Part shown: piece by piece, positions 19,432 to 31,056 of the stretch | Position numbering within the stretch: position 1 is the first letter of the stretch | How the letters are laid out: every line of letters starts with the position of its first letter | From: Chalciporus piperatus | Lineage: Eukaryota; Basidiomycota; Agaricomycetes; Boletales; Boletaceae | Direction of reading: 5' to 3' | Length of the DNA: 64,000 nucleotides | Assembly (NCBI GenBank): GCA_038093975.1 | Contig: JBBPTG010000044.1 | Span: 1-64,000, forward strand | Notes under the pieces: model-generated | What the model was told of the DNA's origin: nothing | Seen by the model: the letters and a program-made list of their open reading frames with translations, nothing else | Databases searched by the model: none | Translations under genes and position numbers: made by a program

Positions 19432-19709
19432 TTCGGAAGAGGGTAAAAAGATGAAAAGTGAGAAACAGAGATGAACGCATGAAAACCAGGCGGGGAAAAT
19501 GAATTGGCGACCCAGCGTGGACCCTCAGTGCGAACGGGATGGCCCCGAACGAAAATTGGGGCGCATGGGTAGGTCCTTCAGTCCGGCTGGGATGGCCCCA
19601 ACCGAAAATCCAGATCCTAGCCTCACAAATGGGATGAAGATTGGGTAGAAATAGAATAAAGGTGCGAATTCAGTACATCAATACTGAATTTAGTCTTCGT
19701 TAAGCTAAT

Positions 19710-19774
19710 GGATCACGTGAACGAGTCACGTGAAGGTGATGAACTCGAACCGCACATGACCTTGCAAGCAAGGT
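19710..19774 (-). repeat. Right arm of the 64-bp inverted repeat
   Basis: This is the reverse complement of 8941-9003, with the outer end ACCTTGCTTGCAAGGT at 19774. Together the two arms would bound a 10.8-kb segment. Confidence 0.75.
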
Positions 19775-19855
19775 AATTGGTCACATGGCAGGTATCACGT
19801 GTGCCAGCCTCATATTGACTGCGGTCACCGCTCTCACCCATTCTCCATCGTTATC

Positions 19856-22009
19856 ATGCCCCGCCAAGCCCCCAAGCAGAAAATCAGCAAAGTCAATTAT
19901 GTGGCCTCCAAGATCAGTGAGATGCAAGAAGAAATCCGTCTTCTTCAGGGTGAGTGATCAGATCAGATCTGGGGAAAACCAGTTGCATGGAACTAACACA
20001 TGATGGGGAAGCACAAGGCAAGAAACGGGACCGCCGACTCTTCCGCAACAACGCCCTTCCACAGAACATGATTCCAAGGCCAAAAGGTGCTCCTGGTCGA
20101 GCACCACCTCGTGGTTATTCTATACAGGAGGAGATGGGACTCAAAAACGACAGACGGAAATATAATGGTTTCTGTGTAAGTGCCTTCCATCGCGCCTTGT
20201 GTCACTTTCCTTATCCCAACAGACTGTGGCCCGCCAGCTCGTTCACAAGTACCTCGATACTTCCAAGAGCATTCGCCATCAAGCAGAATATACACTTACC
20301 CTCGTCTTAGCCTTGGTATCTACGCATATTGGCGGCATAGAAAATTCCAACTAATCATTTGTTACAGGCACAAGAAAAGTTTCCGTTTCTCAAACGCTTT
20401 CCCAATAACTGGCCAATGCGGGACCTCATCGCACGATTTTTACGCAATCACCGACAATATCAATCTGCCGGAACCTCTTCAATGACAGGTGACGAGTTCG
20501 GCGGGTATGGTCTGGATGATTTAGAGGGTGTTGTGAATGAATCACATGGTGAGGATGATGCTACTGACTCCGAGCAGGAGCAGCAAAGCGATACAGGCAA
20601 CTCTGGAACTTCCAGAATAACCCTCAAGATACCTTCCAAGCAAAACTCGAGACAAGGTCCGTCCAATGACGATCCTGCTGTGGCCGCGGGCGGTACGCAT
20701 CACTTCAAACACGCGAAGTCAAAGCCCTCTGCCTCAAAAGATTCGTCCAATGACGATCCTGCCGCAGCCGCAGGCGGTACGCATCGCTCCAAACACGCGA
20801 AGTCAAAGCCCCCTGCCTCGAAGGCCTCTTCCAAGCAAAAGTCAAAACAAGGTCTGTCCAATGACGATCCTGCCGCTGCCGCCGGTACGCACCGCTCCAA
20901 ACACGCCAAGGCAAAGCCCTCTGCCTCGAAGCCCGCTTCCGAGTTCACCACTGCCAGTGGCATGCCTGCCAAGTTGAAGATGTTGGCCAAGGGTTCCCTT
21001 TCCAGATCGATAGAGAAGAAGCGAAAGCAAGCAACCTCAGATGGGGATGATGTTCGTGCCCGCAAGAAGTGCCGAGTCACCAAACATATTGATGTAAGGC
21101 ATTCGTACCCCATGTTCTGACACTTACCAGGTTTATGTAGCAGTCTGAGACCGAGGATGATGAGCCTGCGCCTCAGAAGCCCAAGTCGATGCAGACTCAG
21201 CAGCGAGTACGAACATCCGCTGACTGGGGGGATCTGCTCGACTTCACTGATGTTCCTCGCCAAAAGAAGCGGCGAGTCACTCGAGTGCCAGTAGTACGTA
21301 GGCTGTACATGTTCCAGATCCGACGCTTACCAAGTCCATGTGGCAGTCTGAGGACGAGGACAAGGAGGACAAGGAGGACAAGGAGGACAAGGACGAAGAG
21401 GCCAAGGCCAATTTGTCTGAGCCCGACGATGACATCATTATGCAGCAGGTAGGTGGCATGATTGTTAATGGGGACTCGCATCCTGTGACCTTCTATTTAG
21501 ATTGATGAGGATGGACGCCAATTTGAGGAAGAAATGGACAATCTCCTGCCCAGATCGAACGAAGACACCTCAGATCAGATGACCATCTGTCCGATTGATC
21601 AGTGTAAGGATATTGTGCCCGCTAATCCACCAGAGCGACTTGCGAAGAGAATTGAAAGAGCACAGGCGATAATTCGTGAGAAAGGGACTCGATCCTCGCT
21701 CGAATTCGCCAAGCTTTCAACAGATATATGTGCAATGCTACGCAGCGTGCTCGCCACCGAAGAACATCTCAAACAATCTTCTCTGTGGGGCTGGCCAACC
21801 ACGATTCATTGGGACGAACTTCCGGCGCGCATCGTGGGGATCGAGAACAAGATCCGCGATATTATCCACAAGCCATCTGCAAGGGCAAACAACGCCATTC
21901 ACGAGCTGTTTCTCAGGGACTTGGCGGAGGTGGGTCTTGGATGGGACTACAGGAGGCTGGCCAGTCAAGATGCACCAGTGGCTGTATATCAAAATGCTCG
22001 CCCGGGCTA
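19856..22009 (+). CDS. RTC4-like domain protein, exons 1-7
   Basis: Exons fit at 19856-19949, 20012-20175, 20223-20315, 20368-21093, 21141-21293, 21347-21448 and 21501-22009, all with GT...AG introns and consistent phases. The N-terminus (MPRQAPKQKISKVNYV) is basic and coiled. A conserved block follows (GYSIQEEMGLKNDRRKYN ... AQEKFPFLKRFPNNWPMRDL). A Ser/Lys-rich region has repeats of SNDDPAAAAGGTHRSKHAKS. Then comes an RTC4-like domain (CPIDQCKDIVPANPPERLAK ... GWPTTIHWDELPARI). Proteins of this layout are common and uncharacterised in agaricomycetes; RTC4 in yeast is linked to telomere capping, so any role here is inference. Exon 7 ends in split codon TA, and the next exon is 9 kb away, beyond a transposon. 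Exons 4/5 and 5/6 junctions look duplicated (both introns contain CGCTTACC/ACACTTACCA before the acceptor). Confidence 0.75.
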
Positions 22010-22033
22010 GTAAGTCATTGTCACACCCTTCAA

Positions 22034-22085
22034 CATCAGTAATTTAGCATGTTACTTTTTGAAGCTTTTTTGGACTTTTCGCCAC
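22034..22085 (+). repeat. Left TIR of the Plavaka-type transposon
   Basis: It begins CATCAGTAATTTAGC and continues GAAGCTTTTTTGGACTTTTC. It pairs with 30998-31056, allowing two small gaps. Confidence 0.75.
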
Positions 22086-22606
22086 TCAAGTTGTTCATCA
22101 GCCGAAAAGCTCAAACACACTTTTTAAAGCAGATCCTTCTGCTTGTCCTAAGCTTTTCGGAGCTTTTCATATACTTTTCGGGCAGGTCAAAGCATTCAAA
22201 TTGTATTAAAAAGTGTATAAAAGCATCTGGGATATGCCAAAAAGCAGTACCCAGTCTGGTTGGAAAAAGCAGTGAAAAGCTGACAAGCGAGGCAAGGATT
22301 GGCCAAAGCGAGAATGATACGGACCACAGAAACAAAGGGAGGTGATTGGTACTAGAATGGAAAGGAGAGGAAGGGGGGAAAGGAGGGTGGACAATACGAC
22401 ATCACGATAACGAGGGGATGTGGACGCGGGCACAACAGAGGCGTCCAGAGAACGAAATAGATAGTACGAACAAATTTGAAGGCGGTACAGTTGAATGTAA
22501 CCGCGCCACGGGAAAGCCGAGCGGCGAGCATGCGACAGGCTTGAGCGACTCATTGGATTGCGAGTCATGGCCGTAGTTCTATCACCCATTAAAGTTAGCT
22601 CTCTAA

Positions 22607-25026
22607 CTAAGGAAATGCAGGGAGCTTACACATAAGAGCTCGAGGGTCGAGCTCTGGCTTGACCATAATGGTGGGCTCAATAGCCATCTGACCGTCTGGA
22701 GTGGTGGCAAGCAAGCAAAGTGCGCTCGCGACTACATTGCTCAATGTCTCAGTACTGCGCGACGCAATGGATGTATAGTAGGAAGTCGTCTGCCCGCCCC
22801 AGTTCTGTTGGGAAAACGCATTGTAGGATGTGGACTCCTTGCCGGTTGCCTTGTTGAGCTGACGAGGCGTCTTCGCTATCGCTTTCTTGCCCTTGATCCG
22901 AGTCTTGCTTGTCTCGGAGCTACCTTCATCCGCTTCTTCATCTCCACTACTCGCAGGTTCTTGAGGTTCTTTGTCGGAAGTGACCATGGTGATTCCCAGC
23001 TCCTTGTCGAGTTTTCCGTCAACGGCGGCCTTGAGAGCACGCTCCACCTGCGACCATGCCATGAGTTCAGTAGTGCAGTGAGAAAATAATTAAATACCGC
23101 TGCGGTGCAGATCGCGAGTGCACCCTTTATGCCATGGTCGGATTTGTCCAGAAGGTTGAGGCTGGGGACATCCACCCAGCCATTGGTTTGTTGCAGGTGG
23201 GTTCCCAGAAGTGAGAGGATGAATGTCGATTGAAAGGCCTTCGCTGGGTCACCATCAACGAATCCCTCGTAGGCGAACGCACGCTTGTCCAACAGGAGGG
23301 AGGCGAATTCGTGGATGGTAACCTCATCGACTGGGTTCTCCTGGAGAAACCTGACTACGAGATTGATGGCTGCAGAGCCGCAGGTGTTTCGCCAACGGCT
23401 AAGGCGCTGAGTTGCCTGTTGGGAAGCAGATAAGAGAATTAACTCGTATCATATGGGCAGTGATGGTCGTGAGAGCATACCAGGGCATAGATAGCGGAAC
23501 CATACCCAACTTCATCTAGTTTGTCGAACGTGGGATACACGACTTGGATGATTGATGTGAGAACATTTGTGAGTTCTTCTTCGGAGTAAGACCAGACATT
23601 TTCCTGGTCTCCATACCACAATAAAAGAGAAGGGAGGACAACCTTGGTAAATTTCTCTTGCGCGTCCTCTCGCATGATTGAAGGAAGGTCCATTTTCTTG
23701 AGTTTACCTTTCCCTGTAGTACCAGCACTGTTGCCCCGTGATTTACCCGACCTCGCGGCATCAGCATGTCCTGTCTGGACTGCATCAGCTGCAGTGCCAC
23801 TCTCCGCCCCCTCGGCCTTGACTTTCTTTGATGGGGTTGCTTCGGGCTTGAGTTTCTTTACTGGGGTAGCTTCAAAGACAGTCACAGACGTCTGCAGGAA
23901 GTGTCATGTGCATATATAAATATAAACATGCCTGACAACGAAGAACTTTTACCTTCGAGGTGAGGCGCCGACCTTGCCAGTCGTCGATTGCCATCAAGTT
24001 GTCATCCTCATCCTCGGCCACCACTTCTGTTGGCTGGTCATGGTCCATCTCAGCCTCTGAGACATCATCCAGTTCGTCGTGTTTTCTTTTGGCTACACCC
24101 TCTCTGACTTTTAGCTCACCAGCTTCTTCGGTGTACTTGGTTATGTCTGGGATATCATTGACTTCAACGAGTGACTGATGGCCCAGGTGCGTTGCATTAG
24201 TCAAACTCCATCGAAGATGAAAGCAACTTACTACTTTCGCAGCGACCTGCTTGTTTGACTTCTGTAGCGCAAATTGTCGCTCCGTTTCATCATCATCATC
24301 TGCTATATCATCCTCGGCAGTCTCGTTCTTGGTTGCGTCGGTAGTAGCACCCTGCTTTGTTGCCTGGACGAAGGTCAGCTGACAGCTTTTGTTGTGATGC
24401 GTTCAAGGAGTCTAACAAATTTGATAATAGTGCTATAGTGGAGGATGAGAATGTGACGACATGCAGCAAATCCAAGTCACAGTACGTACGTTCTCACATT
24501 CTCCTTCACAACACTTTTGGGATGGTTCTTGGCTGACTCTGCCTTGTTCTCAGCAAGCCTCTCGTTCATAACCTTTGCAAGGATCTCTCGAAGGCATGGT
24601 TTATGGCTGGCACTGGTCCCATCAAGTTCTGCTTCAAGTTCCTCGAGATCTGCAAGAAAGGTAGGTGTGAGCTCACGAAATCACTCTCATTGTATACATA
24701 CGAGGATAACGAGGTGGAAGAATAACAGGCTTCTTGACCTCGTGCTTGGCCACAGGTGGCTTGGGTTGCACGGCTGGCCGTGGTTTCTTCGCTTCCGCTT
24801 CTTTTTCAGCCATCACAGCTTGCATTCCACCGATGCGCTGGTAAGCATTCTTCGTTGCGGTCTTCTTTGCTTCTTTTTCACTCTTAGCTAGCAGGTCAGC
24901 CGCTCGTTTTTGCTCAGTTGTGCGGCGTGCAGCCGGTTTGTCTGGGAGTCCAGGTCTAGCAGTTGCGTTGGTAGCCCGTGTTCGACGTTGTGAAGGTGAT
25001 GGCTCGATGGACTGAGCCGGTTGCAT
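22607..25026 (-). CDS. Transposon accessory protein, divergent from transposase
   Basis: The start chosen is the ATG at 25026 (MQPAQSIEPSPSQRRTRATN), 300 bp from the transposase start in divergent orientation. About seven exons follow. They encode a basic, Ala/Lys-rich N-terminal coil (to 24680), DLEELEAELDGTSASHKPCL (about 24655-24490), acidic linkers (24200-23950), and a Lys-rich region. A folded block comes next: VLPSLLLWYGDQENVWSYSE (about 23650-23570), RLSRWRNTCGSAAINLVVRF (about 23400-23350) and AFAYEGFVDGDPAKAFQSTF up to HGIKGALAICTAA (23280-23100). The C-terminal exon ends at the stop 22607-22609. The WYGD / RWRN / KGALA block is typical of uncharacterised agaricomycete proteins often linked with mobile DNA. 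No catalytic motif is seen. A DNA-binding helper role, like TnpA of CACTA elements, is a guess. Confidence 0.65.
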
Positions 25027-25325
25027 AGCTGTGGTACGTCTAGGTGTTATTATGAGGAAGCTCTGGAGTGTTGAAAAAAGAACCGGAGGTTTGTTTTTTC
25101 CTGCTCTAGCTTTAAATCTGCCCTGACACTTCGCTTGTGTTGTTAGATTCAAGGATGATGGGCCACTAATTTCTCCGAGCTAATATTTCCTTGCTATCTG
25201 ACAGGTTTGACCTTGTTGTACTAGATCCGAACAAGACATCGTTTGACAAACCATTCCTTTTGTTTTCGCTGTCGTTAACCTACGCTTTTACTTTCCAGCT
25301 TAATTCTCACTTTGCGTCTGCCAGC
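25027..25325. promoter_or_regulatory. Bidirectional promoter region inside the transposon
   Basis: This 299-bp gap separates the divergent start codons of the accessory gene and the transposase, so both are probably driven from it. No specific box was identified with confidence. Confidence 0.4.
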
Positions 25326-28300
25326 ATGCTCACTGGCTCCGCTGCCCGAGCTACTCAGCCATACGCTCAACTCCGTATCCCATGTCAATTCCCAGGATGC
25401 AACCGCTGGTTCAAAAACCAGTCTGGTGTAACGCAACACATGCACTCTAAACATCCGCGAATCACTAGTACACGCTTATCTCCCCCTCCCCCGCCATCAC
25501 CACCACTGGCACAATCACCTCCTGCGTCACCACCACCACAGTCACCTCCTGCATCACCACCACCACAATCGCCTCCTGCATCACCGTCCCAGGATCATCT
25601 CACGGGAGCTCCTTCAGAGCTCGGTGGACGTTCTTCCTCCCCTGAAATTGATTCACAATTTCTTGGAGCCGGAAATCCCATTTTACGCAACTATCACCCA
25701 GTGTTGACAGGTAGGTTCCACTCCGACAAGTTTTATCTCCATCTGACACAATGTACAGGCCGTCCCTGCGATTCAGATGGGCACTTTCTGCCTTCTGGTT
25801 CACCGCCCGTGCCCATTGAGCCAAAATCCAATGAGGATTGGGCGCCATTCGACAATCAACTGCAATTTGAACTCGCCAACTTCTTATACTCAAGAAGTCA
25901 AATGCCAGCTGCGCAAATCGATACTTTGTTGGATATATGGTCTGAATCACTTCTCAGGGCCGGGGGGCGCCCGCTTTTCGATGATCATAAAGAGCTTTAC
26001 AAGACGATTGATGAAATACGGCTTGGGAACATCAATTGGAACTGCTTCTCGCTCAAATACACACATGACGGAACCGAGGAGTCTCAAGCCCCTTGGATGG
26101 ATGATTCATATGATGTCTGGTTCCGATGTCCACGTCAGACGGTCCACAACATGCTTGGAAACCCTGAGCATGCGACCAAGATGGATCACCGACCGTACCG
26201 TGAATACGACACACAAACCAATCAGCGTCGATTCCAAGACTTCATGTCCGGCGATTGGGCATGGGACCAAGTGGTAGGCTGTTCACACTAACTCGATGTG
26301 CATACTAACGATTTATATATAGGATATCATCGCCAGAGACCATCCTCAATGTCATGGTGCATCATTTGTGCCCATTGTTTTGGGCAGCGATAAGACAACA
26401 GTCTCGGTTGCTACGGGGCAACACGACTACTATCCTGTTTATCTATCTGTTGGGAACCTTCACAACTCTGCCCGGCGAGCTCACCAGAATGGTGTTGCTC
26501 TTATTGCATTCCTCGCCATGCCCAAAAGTAAGTTTGTGTGTTCTTGTTCTTGTTCTCAGGCTTGTTCGACATGTTCGATGTTCGCATTTTCGCGTTCGAT
26601 GTTCGTGTCTTTGTGTCTTCGCGTTTGCGTTTGCGTTTGTGCTCGCGTGTCACGTTCGTGTTCAATGTTCGCGTGTTTTGATGTTCGTGTTGGACATGTT
26701 CGACATTTGTGCTCGACATGTTCGACGTTTGTGTTCGATGTGTTTGACGTGTTTGACGTTTGTGTTTGACGTTTGTGTTTGACGTGTTCGATGTTTGTGT
26801 TCGACATGTTCGATGTTCGATGTTCGATGTTCGATCATGTTCGATCATGTTCGATCATGTTCGATGTTCGATGTTCGATGTTTGTGTGTTGGCGTTCGAT
26901 GTTCGTGTTCATGTGTTCGCATGTCTGTGCAACGATAGATTTACTCATGATCTATTACTAGCAACACGTGAAGAGGCGAAAACAGCACACTTTCGTAATT
27001 TTCGCCGCCAGCTGTTCCATGTATCACTATCCCGGATTCTTCAAGCCCTCAAGCCATATATGACAACCTGGGATCTCATCCGTTTCGGAGATCAGCATTA
27101 TCGACGAGTAGTGTATGGGTTGGGACCGTACATCGCCGACTATGAAGAGCAAGCCCTGTTGGCATGCATTGTTCGGAACTGGTGCGCAAAGTAAGTTAGT
27201 CATTCATTCAAGGTTTCGGTCAGTCTCATAAATCATATTAGATGTCTGGCGTTTCGAGGGAACCTCGATGAAGAGGCATTGTTTCGAACTCGTGAACATA
27301 CGGACCTATTAATTCAGGAACTCAACACTGGACAATTGTGGGATGAATTTGGTATTGTATGTGATATTGTCGTAAGTATTCTGTTGGTACATTGATACAG
27401 ATTGATGCTAATGATTTTGATCAGCCTTTCACAAATGATTTCCCCCGAGCGGATATATGTCGTCTACTCTCGCCCGATATACTACACCAGTTAATTAAAG
27501 GAGCCTTCAAGGACCATTTGGTTGACTGGGTCGAGAAGTATTTAATTCAAACGCTTGGTCAAACACAAGCTAACATCGTCCTGGATGATATCGACCGACG
27601 GTAAGTTTCCTTCATCATTCACAAAATTATATTGACACAGTATTATAGGATTGCAGCAGTAGCTTCATTCGCAGGGCTTCGCCGATTTCCACAAGGCCGC
27701 CGTTTCAAACAATGGACTGGTGATGATTCAAAGGCGCTCATGAAGGTAAGATTGCATACATCATGACCCGACTTGAGTCACAATGAGAGTACTTACACTT
27801 TCGTTCTATTCGTAGGTTTATATTGCAGCAATCGAAGGTTACGTTCCATGTGATGTCGTGAAGACGTTCCGCGCTTTGCTGGAGTTCTGCTATCTCGTGC
27901 GCAAGGATATTATCACGGATACTGACCTCGAGCTCCTCGACGACACGCTCGCTCGATTTCATCGCTTTCGTGAGGTCTTCAAAACATCTGGGGTAGTCCA
28001 TACATTCTCCCTTCCTCGACAACACTCCCTTATGCATTACAAGCATCTTATACAACAGTATGGTGCTCCTAATGGACTCTGCTCCTCGATAACAGAGTCC
28101 AAACATGTCAAGGCTGTGAAGAAACCGTACCGGCGCACGAACCACTACAAAGCGCTCGGGCAGATGCTCATCATTAATCAGCGTCTCGACAAACTCAATG
28201 CAGCCCAAGTTGACTTTCAAACACGAGGTATGCTCGGATGCCGTGCAGGGGCATCACGTCAGGGATCATCAGAGATACTTCGTGTACTTGGTATGTATGG

Positions 28301-29221
28301 TCAGATTTATAACACGTGCTCGATCACTCACTGACGTTAACATATAGTTCAACATAACTCTATACAACGTACATTAGATGAACAGCGTGCCGCTCACCCA
28401 GAAGATGACGAGGTCAATCCAGCCGAGGAAACAGCAAGTCGACCGGATGATCTCGGAGACTCTGAGGTTGTCGATGGACCGCGTGTTGATGCTCATGTAC
28501 TACTGGCCAGAACACCTCGTACGTCTTCTATCAGAATTACGGTCTGCTTGAAATTAATGCAAGACACATAGAACGCAATCGGGCCAAAACAGTACCGCTC
28601 TTGGCTGCTGAGCTGGCAATCCCCCACCTCCCCCACCTTGTGCGATCATTGATTCACACTCGATTTCACTCAGACGATGACCGAGCATGTGACATCTGTC
28701 CCTTCTACCTTGGAAAAATATCAATATTCAACTCAGCTTCTGCTACTTTCTACGCCCCAAGTGACTTGTGTGGGACCGGTGGGATGCGACGAGAATATGT
28801 CCGTGCATGTCCTAATTGGCGGAATGAAGGCCCCCGTCGTGACTGTGTATTTGTTGTCACCGATCCTGATGTTGCAGGATTCCGAGGCTTGGACGTCGCC
28901 CGGGTTCTAGCATTTTTCTCCTTCAGATTCCAGGATATGCACTTTCCCTGTGCAATAGTCCGATGGTTTGACCGCGTTGGAGATGCCCCCGACGATGACA
29001 CTGGCATGTGGATCGTCAAGCCAAGCTCCACCGCTGCTCGACAGCCAAAGATGGCTGTGATTCACATCGATTCAATTTTCCGCGCGGCGCATCTGATCCC
29101 GGTTTATGGTGCATCGCGAATCCCATCTCAAGGTATCCCACCAAACGAATCCTACGACCGTTTCCGTTTATTCTACGTCAATAAATACGCCGATCACCAC
29201 GCGTTTGCCACAGCATTTTGA
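25326..29221 (+). CDS. Plavaka-type (CACTA-like) DDE transposase, apparently intact
   Basis: Ten exons fit: 25326-25710, 25759-26273, 26323-26527, 26962-27190, 27242-27371, 27425-27600, 27649-27745, 27816-28290, 28348-28518 and 28572-29221. All have GT...AG introns and the total is 3033 bp, giving 1010 residues without a stop. The N-terminus has a C2H2 finger ([20 protein letters not shown], then HSKH), then a Pro-rich repeat (SPPASPPPQ). Family motifs follow in order: [119 protein letters not shown]; and the C-terminal [14 protein letters not shown]. These are characteristic of agaricomycete Plavaka transposases. An in-frame ATG at 25191 would give a longer N-terminus; I chose 25326 because the conserved finger follows closely. 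Confidence 0.9.
26528..26961 (+). repeat. Transposase intron expanded by a TGTTCGATG-type minisatellite
   Basis: The intron has donor GTAAGT at 26528 and acceptor AG at 26960-26961. It is 434 bp while its neighbours are 48-70 bp. It is filled with variants of TGTTCGATGTTCGTGTTTGA, including a perfect ATCATGTTCG triplication near 26834-26866. Splicing it out joins MPK to TTREEAK in frame. Confidence 0.85.
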
Positions 29222-29224
29222 GCT

Positions 29225-29440
29225 GTCACGGGCGTGTTGAGCACACATCCAGTTCTCGGTGCTTCTGCCCTCCCATCCCTTGTCCTCGCTTGTGGTCACC
29301 GCATCAAATCTCTGATGTCCCCCTTGTTGTCTCCCTCTCCGCCGAGTCCCTCATATTGACGGGTACGTCTCGTCAAAACAACCTTCCCGAACTCTGGTCT
29401 TTGCTCAACTTCGTCTTGTCCAAGATCTTCAACTAACAAT
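29225..29440 (+). pseudogene. Ribosomal protein L4-like fragment in transposon cargo
   Basis: It encodes, with frame changes, LGASALPSLVLA and HQISDVPLVVSLSAES, which resemble the L4 segment ALPALVLARGHRIEQIPEVP. This is followed by [20 protein letters not shown], a phrase I cannot assign. The same unit recurs at 30150-30310 and 30510-30780. Confidence 0.6.
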
Positions 29441-29454
29441 ACAGTTTACGTTCT

Positions 29455-30140
29455 TGCACCATCATCACCGAAAACGCCCGCATGAAACAACGCCCGATCG
29501 CCCCCCTCCTCGAAGCCCTTTCCAAAGCCTCTGCTAACATCTCTTACCTTGGCACGAGTGGCCGTCTCCCCCTCTCCATCGCCCCAACCGGTCTCCCAGG
29601 TGGCACACTCACCCTCGACGCCTCTATCTCCTCCCAATACGTCTCCTCCATCCTTTTATGCGCACCCTACACCCAACAAGACACCACACTCGTCCTCACC
29701 TGCACAGCCGTCATCTCCCAGCTGTACATCGACATGACGATCGCCCTCATGCGCGATTTCGGGATCAACGTGACGAGGGAAACGGACCCCGAGACGGGTA
29801 CGCTCTTGACCGTGTATCGCATCCCGAGGCGTGTGTACAAGGTCCCCGAGTCGGGCGTGTTCACGATCGAATCGGATGCATCGAGCGCGACGTATCCGCT
29901 CGCCGTGGCTGCAATCACAGGGACGTGTTGTACCCTCGTGTCGATCGGGTCGTCGTCGCTTCAGGGAGACGCGCGGGTCGCAAAAGAGGTACTCGAACCG
30001 ATGGGGTGCAAGGTCGTCCAAACGGCTACGGAGACGACTGTGACGGGGCCTCCGGGTCCGATTGGTACGCTCAGAGCGATGGGGGACTCGGTGGAGAAGG
30101 TGGGGTCAGTAAGAACGTGTTGCGTATTCGCGGGATTGCG
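29455..30140 (+). pseudogene. EPSP synthase fragment of the AROM (ARO1-type) gene
   Basis: An open frame of about 200 codons reads [101 protein letters not shown] and [11 protein letters not shown]. These motifs are the 5-enolpyruvylshikimate-3-phosphate synthase domain of the fungal pentafunctional AROM protein. The domain starts abruptly in its middle, and after LRAMGD it jumps to [10 protein letters not shown] in another frame, so internal sequence is missing. No introns and no other AROM domain are present. It lies within the transposon, downstream of the transposase stop, and is best read as captured cargo. Confidence 0.9.
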
Positions 30141-30149
30141 AATCAGCCC

Positions 30150-30790
30150 TCCGAGTCGTCTTGACGGGTACGTCTCGTCAAAACAGCCTTCCTGAACTCC
30201 GGTCTTTGCTCAACTTCGCCCTGCCCAAGATGTTCAACTAACAATCCATTCTCCGAGTCGGCACTTCTGCCCTCCCATCCCTTGTTCTCGCTCGTGGTCA
30301 CCGCTTCGAACAAATCTCTGATGTCCCCTTGTCGTCCCCACTCTGTAGACTTCCTCATCTTGATGTCCCGTTGCCGCTCTCGCTGCTTCTGCCCTCCCAT
30401 CCCGTTTCCGCTCTCGCTACTTCTGCCCTCCCATCCCTTGTCCTCGCTCGTGGTCACCACGACTGGTGGCGGCGTTGACAAACGTGCCCGTTGTCAGAAC
30501 GTGCCCGTTGTCAGCCCCTCCCACCCTTGTCCTCGCTGGCGGTCACCACATCAAACAAATCTCCGAAGTCCCCCTTGTCATCTCTCCCTTCGCAAAGTCC
30601 CTCGTCTTGACGGGTACGTCTCGTCAAAACAACCTTCCCGAACTCGCATCTTTGCTCAACTTCGTCCTAGATGTTTAACTGACAATCCAGTTTCCGCTCT
30701 CGGTGCTTCTGCCCTCCCATCCCTTGTCCTCGCTCGTGGTCACCACGACTGGTGGCCGGGTTAACGAACGTGCCCGTCGTCAGTGTATCC
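30150..30790 (+). repeat. Repeated L4-like cargo units
   Basis: Words such as TTGACGGGTACGTCTCGTCA, CCCTCCCATCCCTTGTCCTC and GCTCGTGGTCACCACGACTG recur two to four times here and at 29260-29440. Units contain the ALPSLVLARGH and [13 protein letters not shown] phrases. They look like serial duplications of one captured fragment. Confidence 0.75.
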
Positions 30791-30997
30791 GTCAAATGGA
30801 GCTCGTTAGATGGTGTTTTCATTGCATACTAGTAGTAGTAGAACCTATCTACATGCTTTTGTGGTACTACTGGACTCTGTGCTTTTCATTGCTTTCATGC
30901 TTTGCAATGGTGACTGGTGTGATGGTTTGTAATGCCAAGCTTCTGGCTGCTTTTCGGAGCTTTTGCGCTTTTGTACTTTTGACAGCGGTCCGTAAAA

Positions 30998-31056
30998 CTG
31001 AAAAGACCGAAAAAGCTTGAAAAAGCTTAAAAAAGAAACCTGTTAATTTACTGATG
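30998..31056 (-). repeat. Right TIR of the Plavaka-type transposon
   Basis: Read inward from 31056 on the minus strand it begins CATCAGTAAATTAACAGG and continues AAGCTTTTTCGGTCTTTTC, matching the left TIR. Confidence 0.75.

Larger units (their letters stand above)
22034..31056. mobile_element. 9.0-kb Plavaka-type TIR transposon with cargo
   Basis: The ends are imperfect terminal inverted repeats: left starts CATCAGTAATTTAGCATGTT, right (reverse complement from 31056) starts CATCAGTAAATTAACAGGTT. Both continue with TTTTT-AAGCTTTTT-GG-CTTTTC over about 50 bp. The flanking dinucleotide AA (22032-22033 and 31057-31058) may be the target-site duplication. Inside are an accessory gene on the minus strand (22607-25026), an intact transposase on the plus strand (25326-29221), and a block of captured host-gene fragments (29225-30790). 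Removing the element restores a normal 58-bp intron in the surrounding RTC4-like gene. AT-rich subterminal words such as GCTTTTCGGAGCTTTT occur near both ends (22152, 30951). The intact transposase suggests a young copy. Confidence 0.8.

Noticed and set aside
26501..26848. Minus-strand Asn/Thr/Arg-rich protein
   Set aside because: It lies wholly in the minisatellite-filled intron of the transposase; low complexity comes from the repeat.
29658..30164. 168-codon plus-strand frame
   Set aside because: It is an out-of-frame shadow of the EPSP-synthase fragment.
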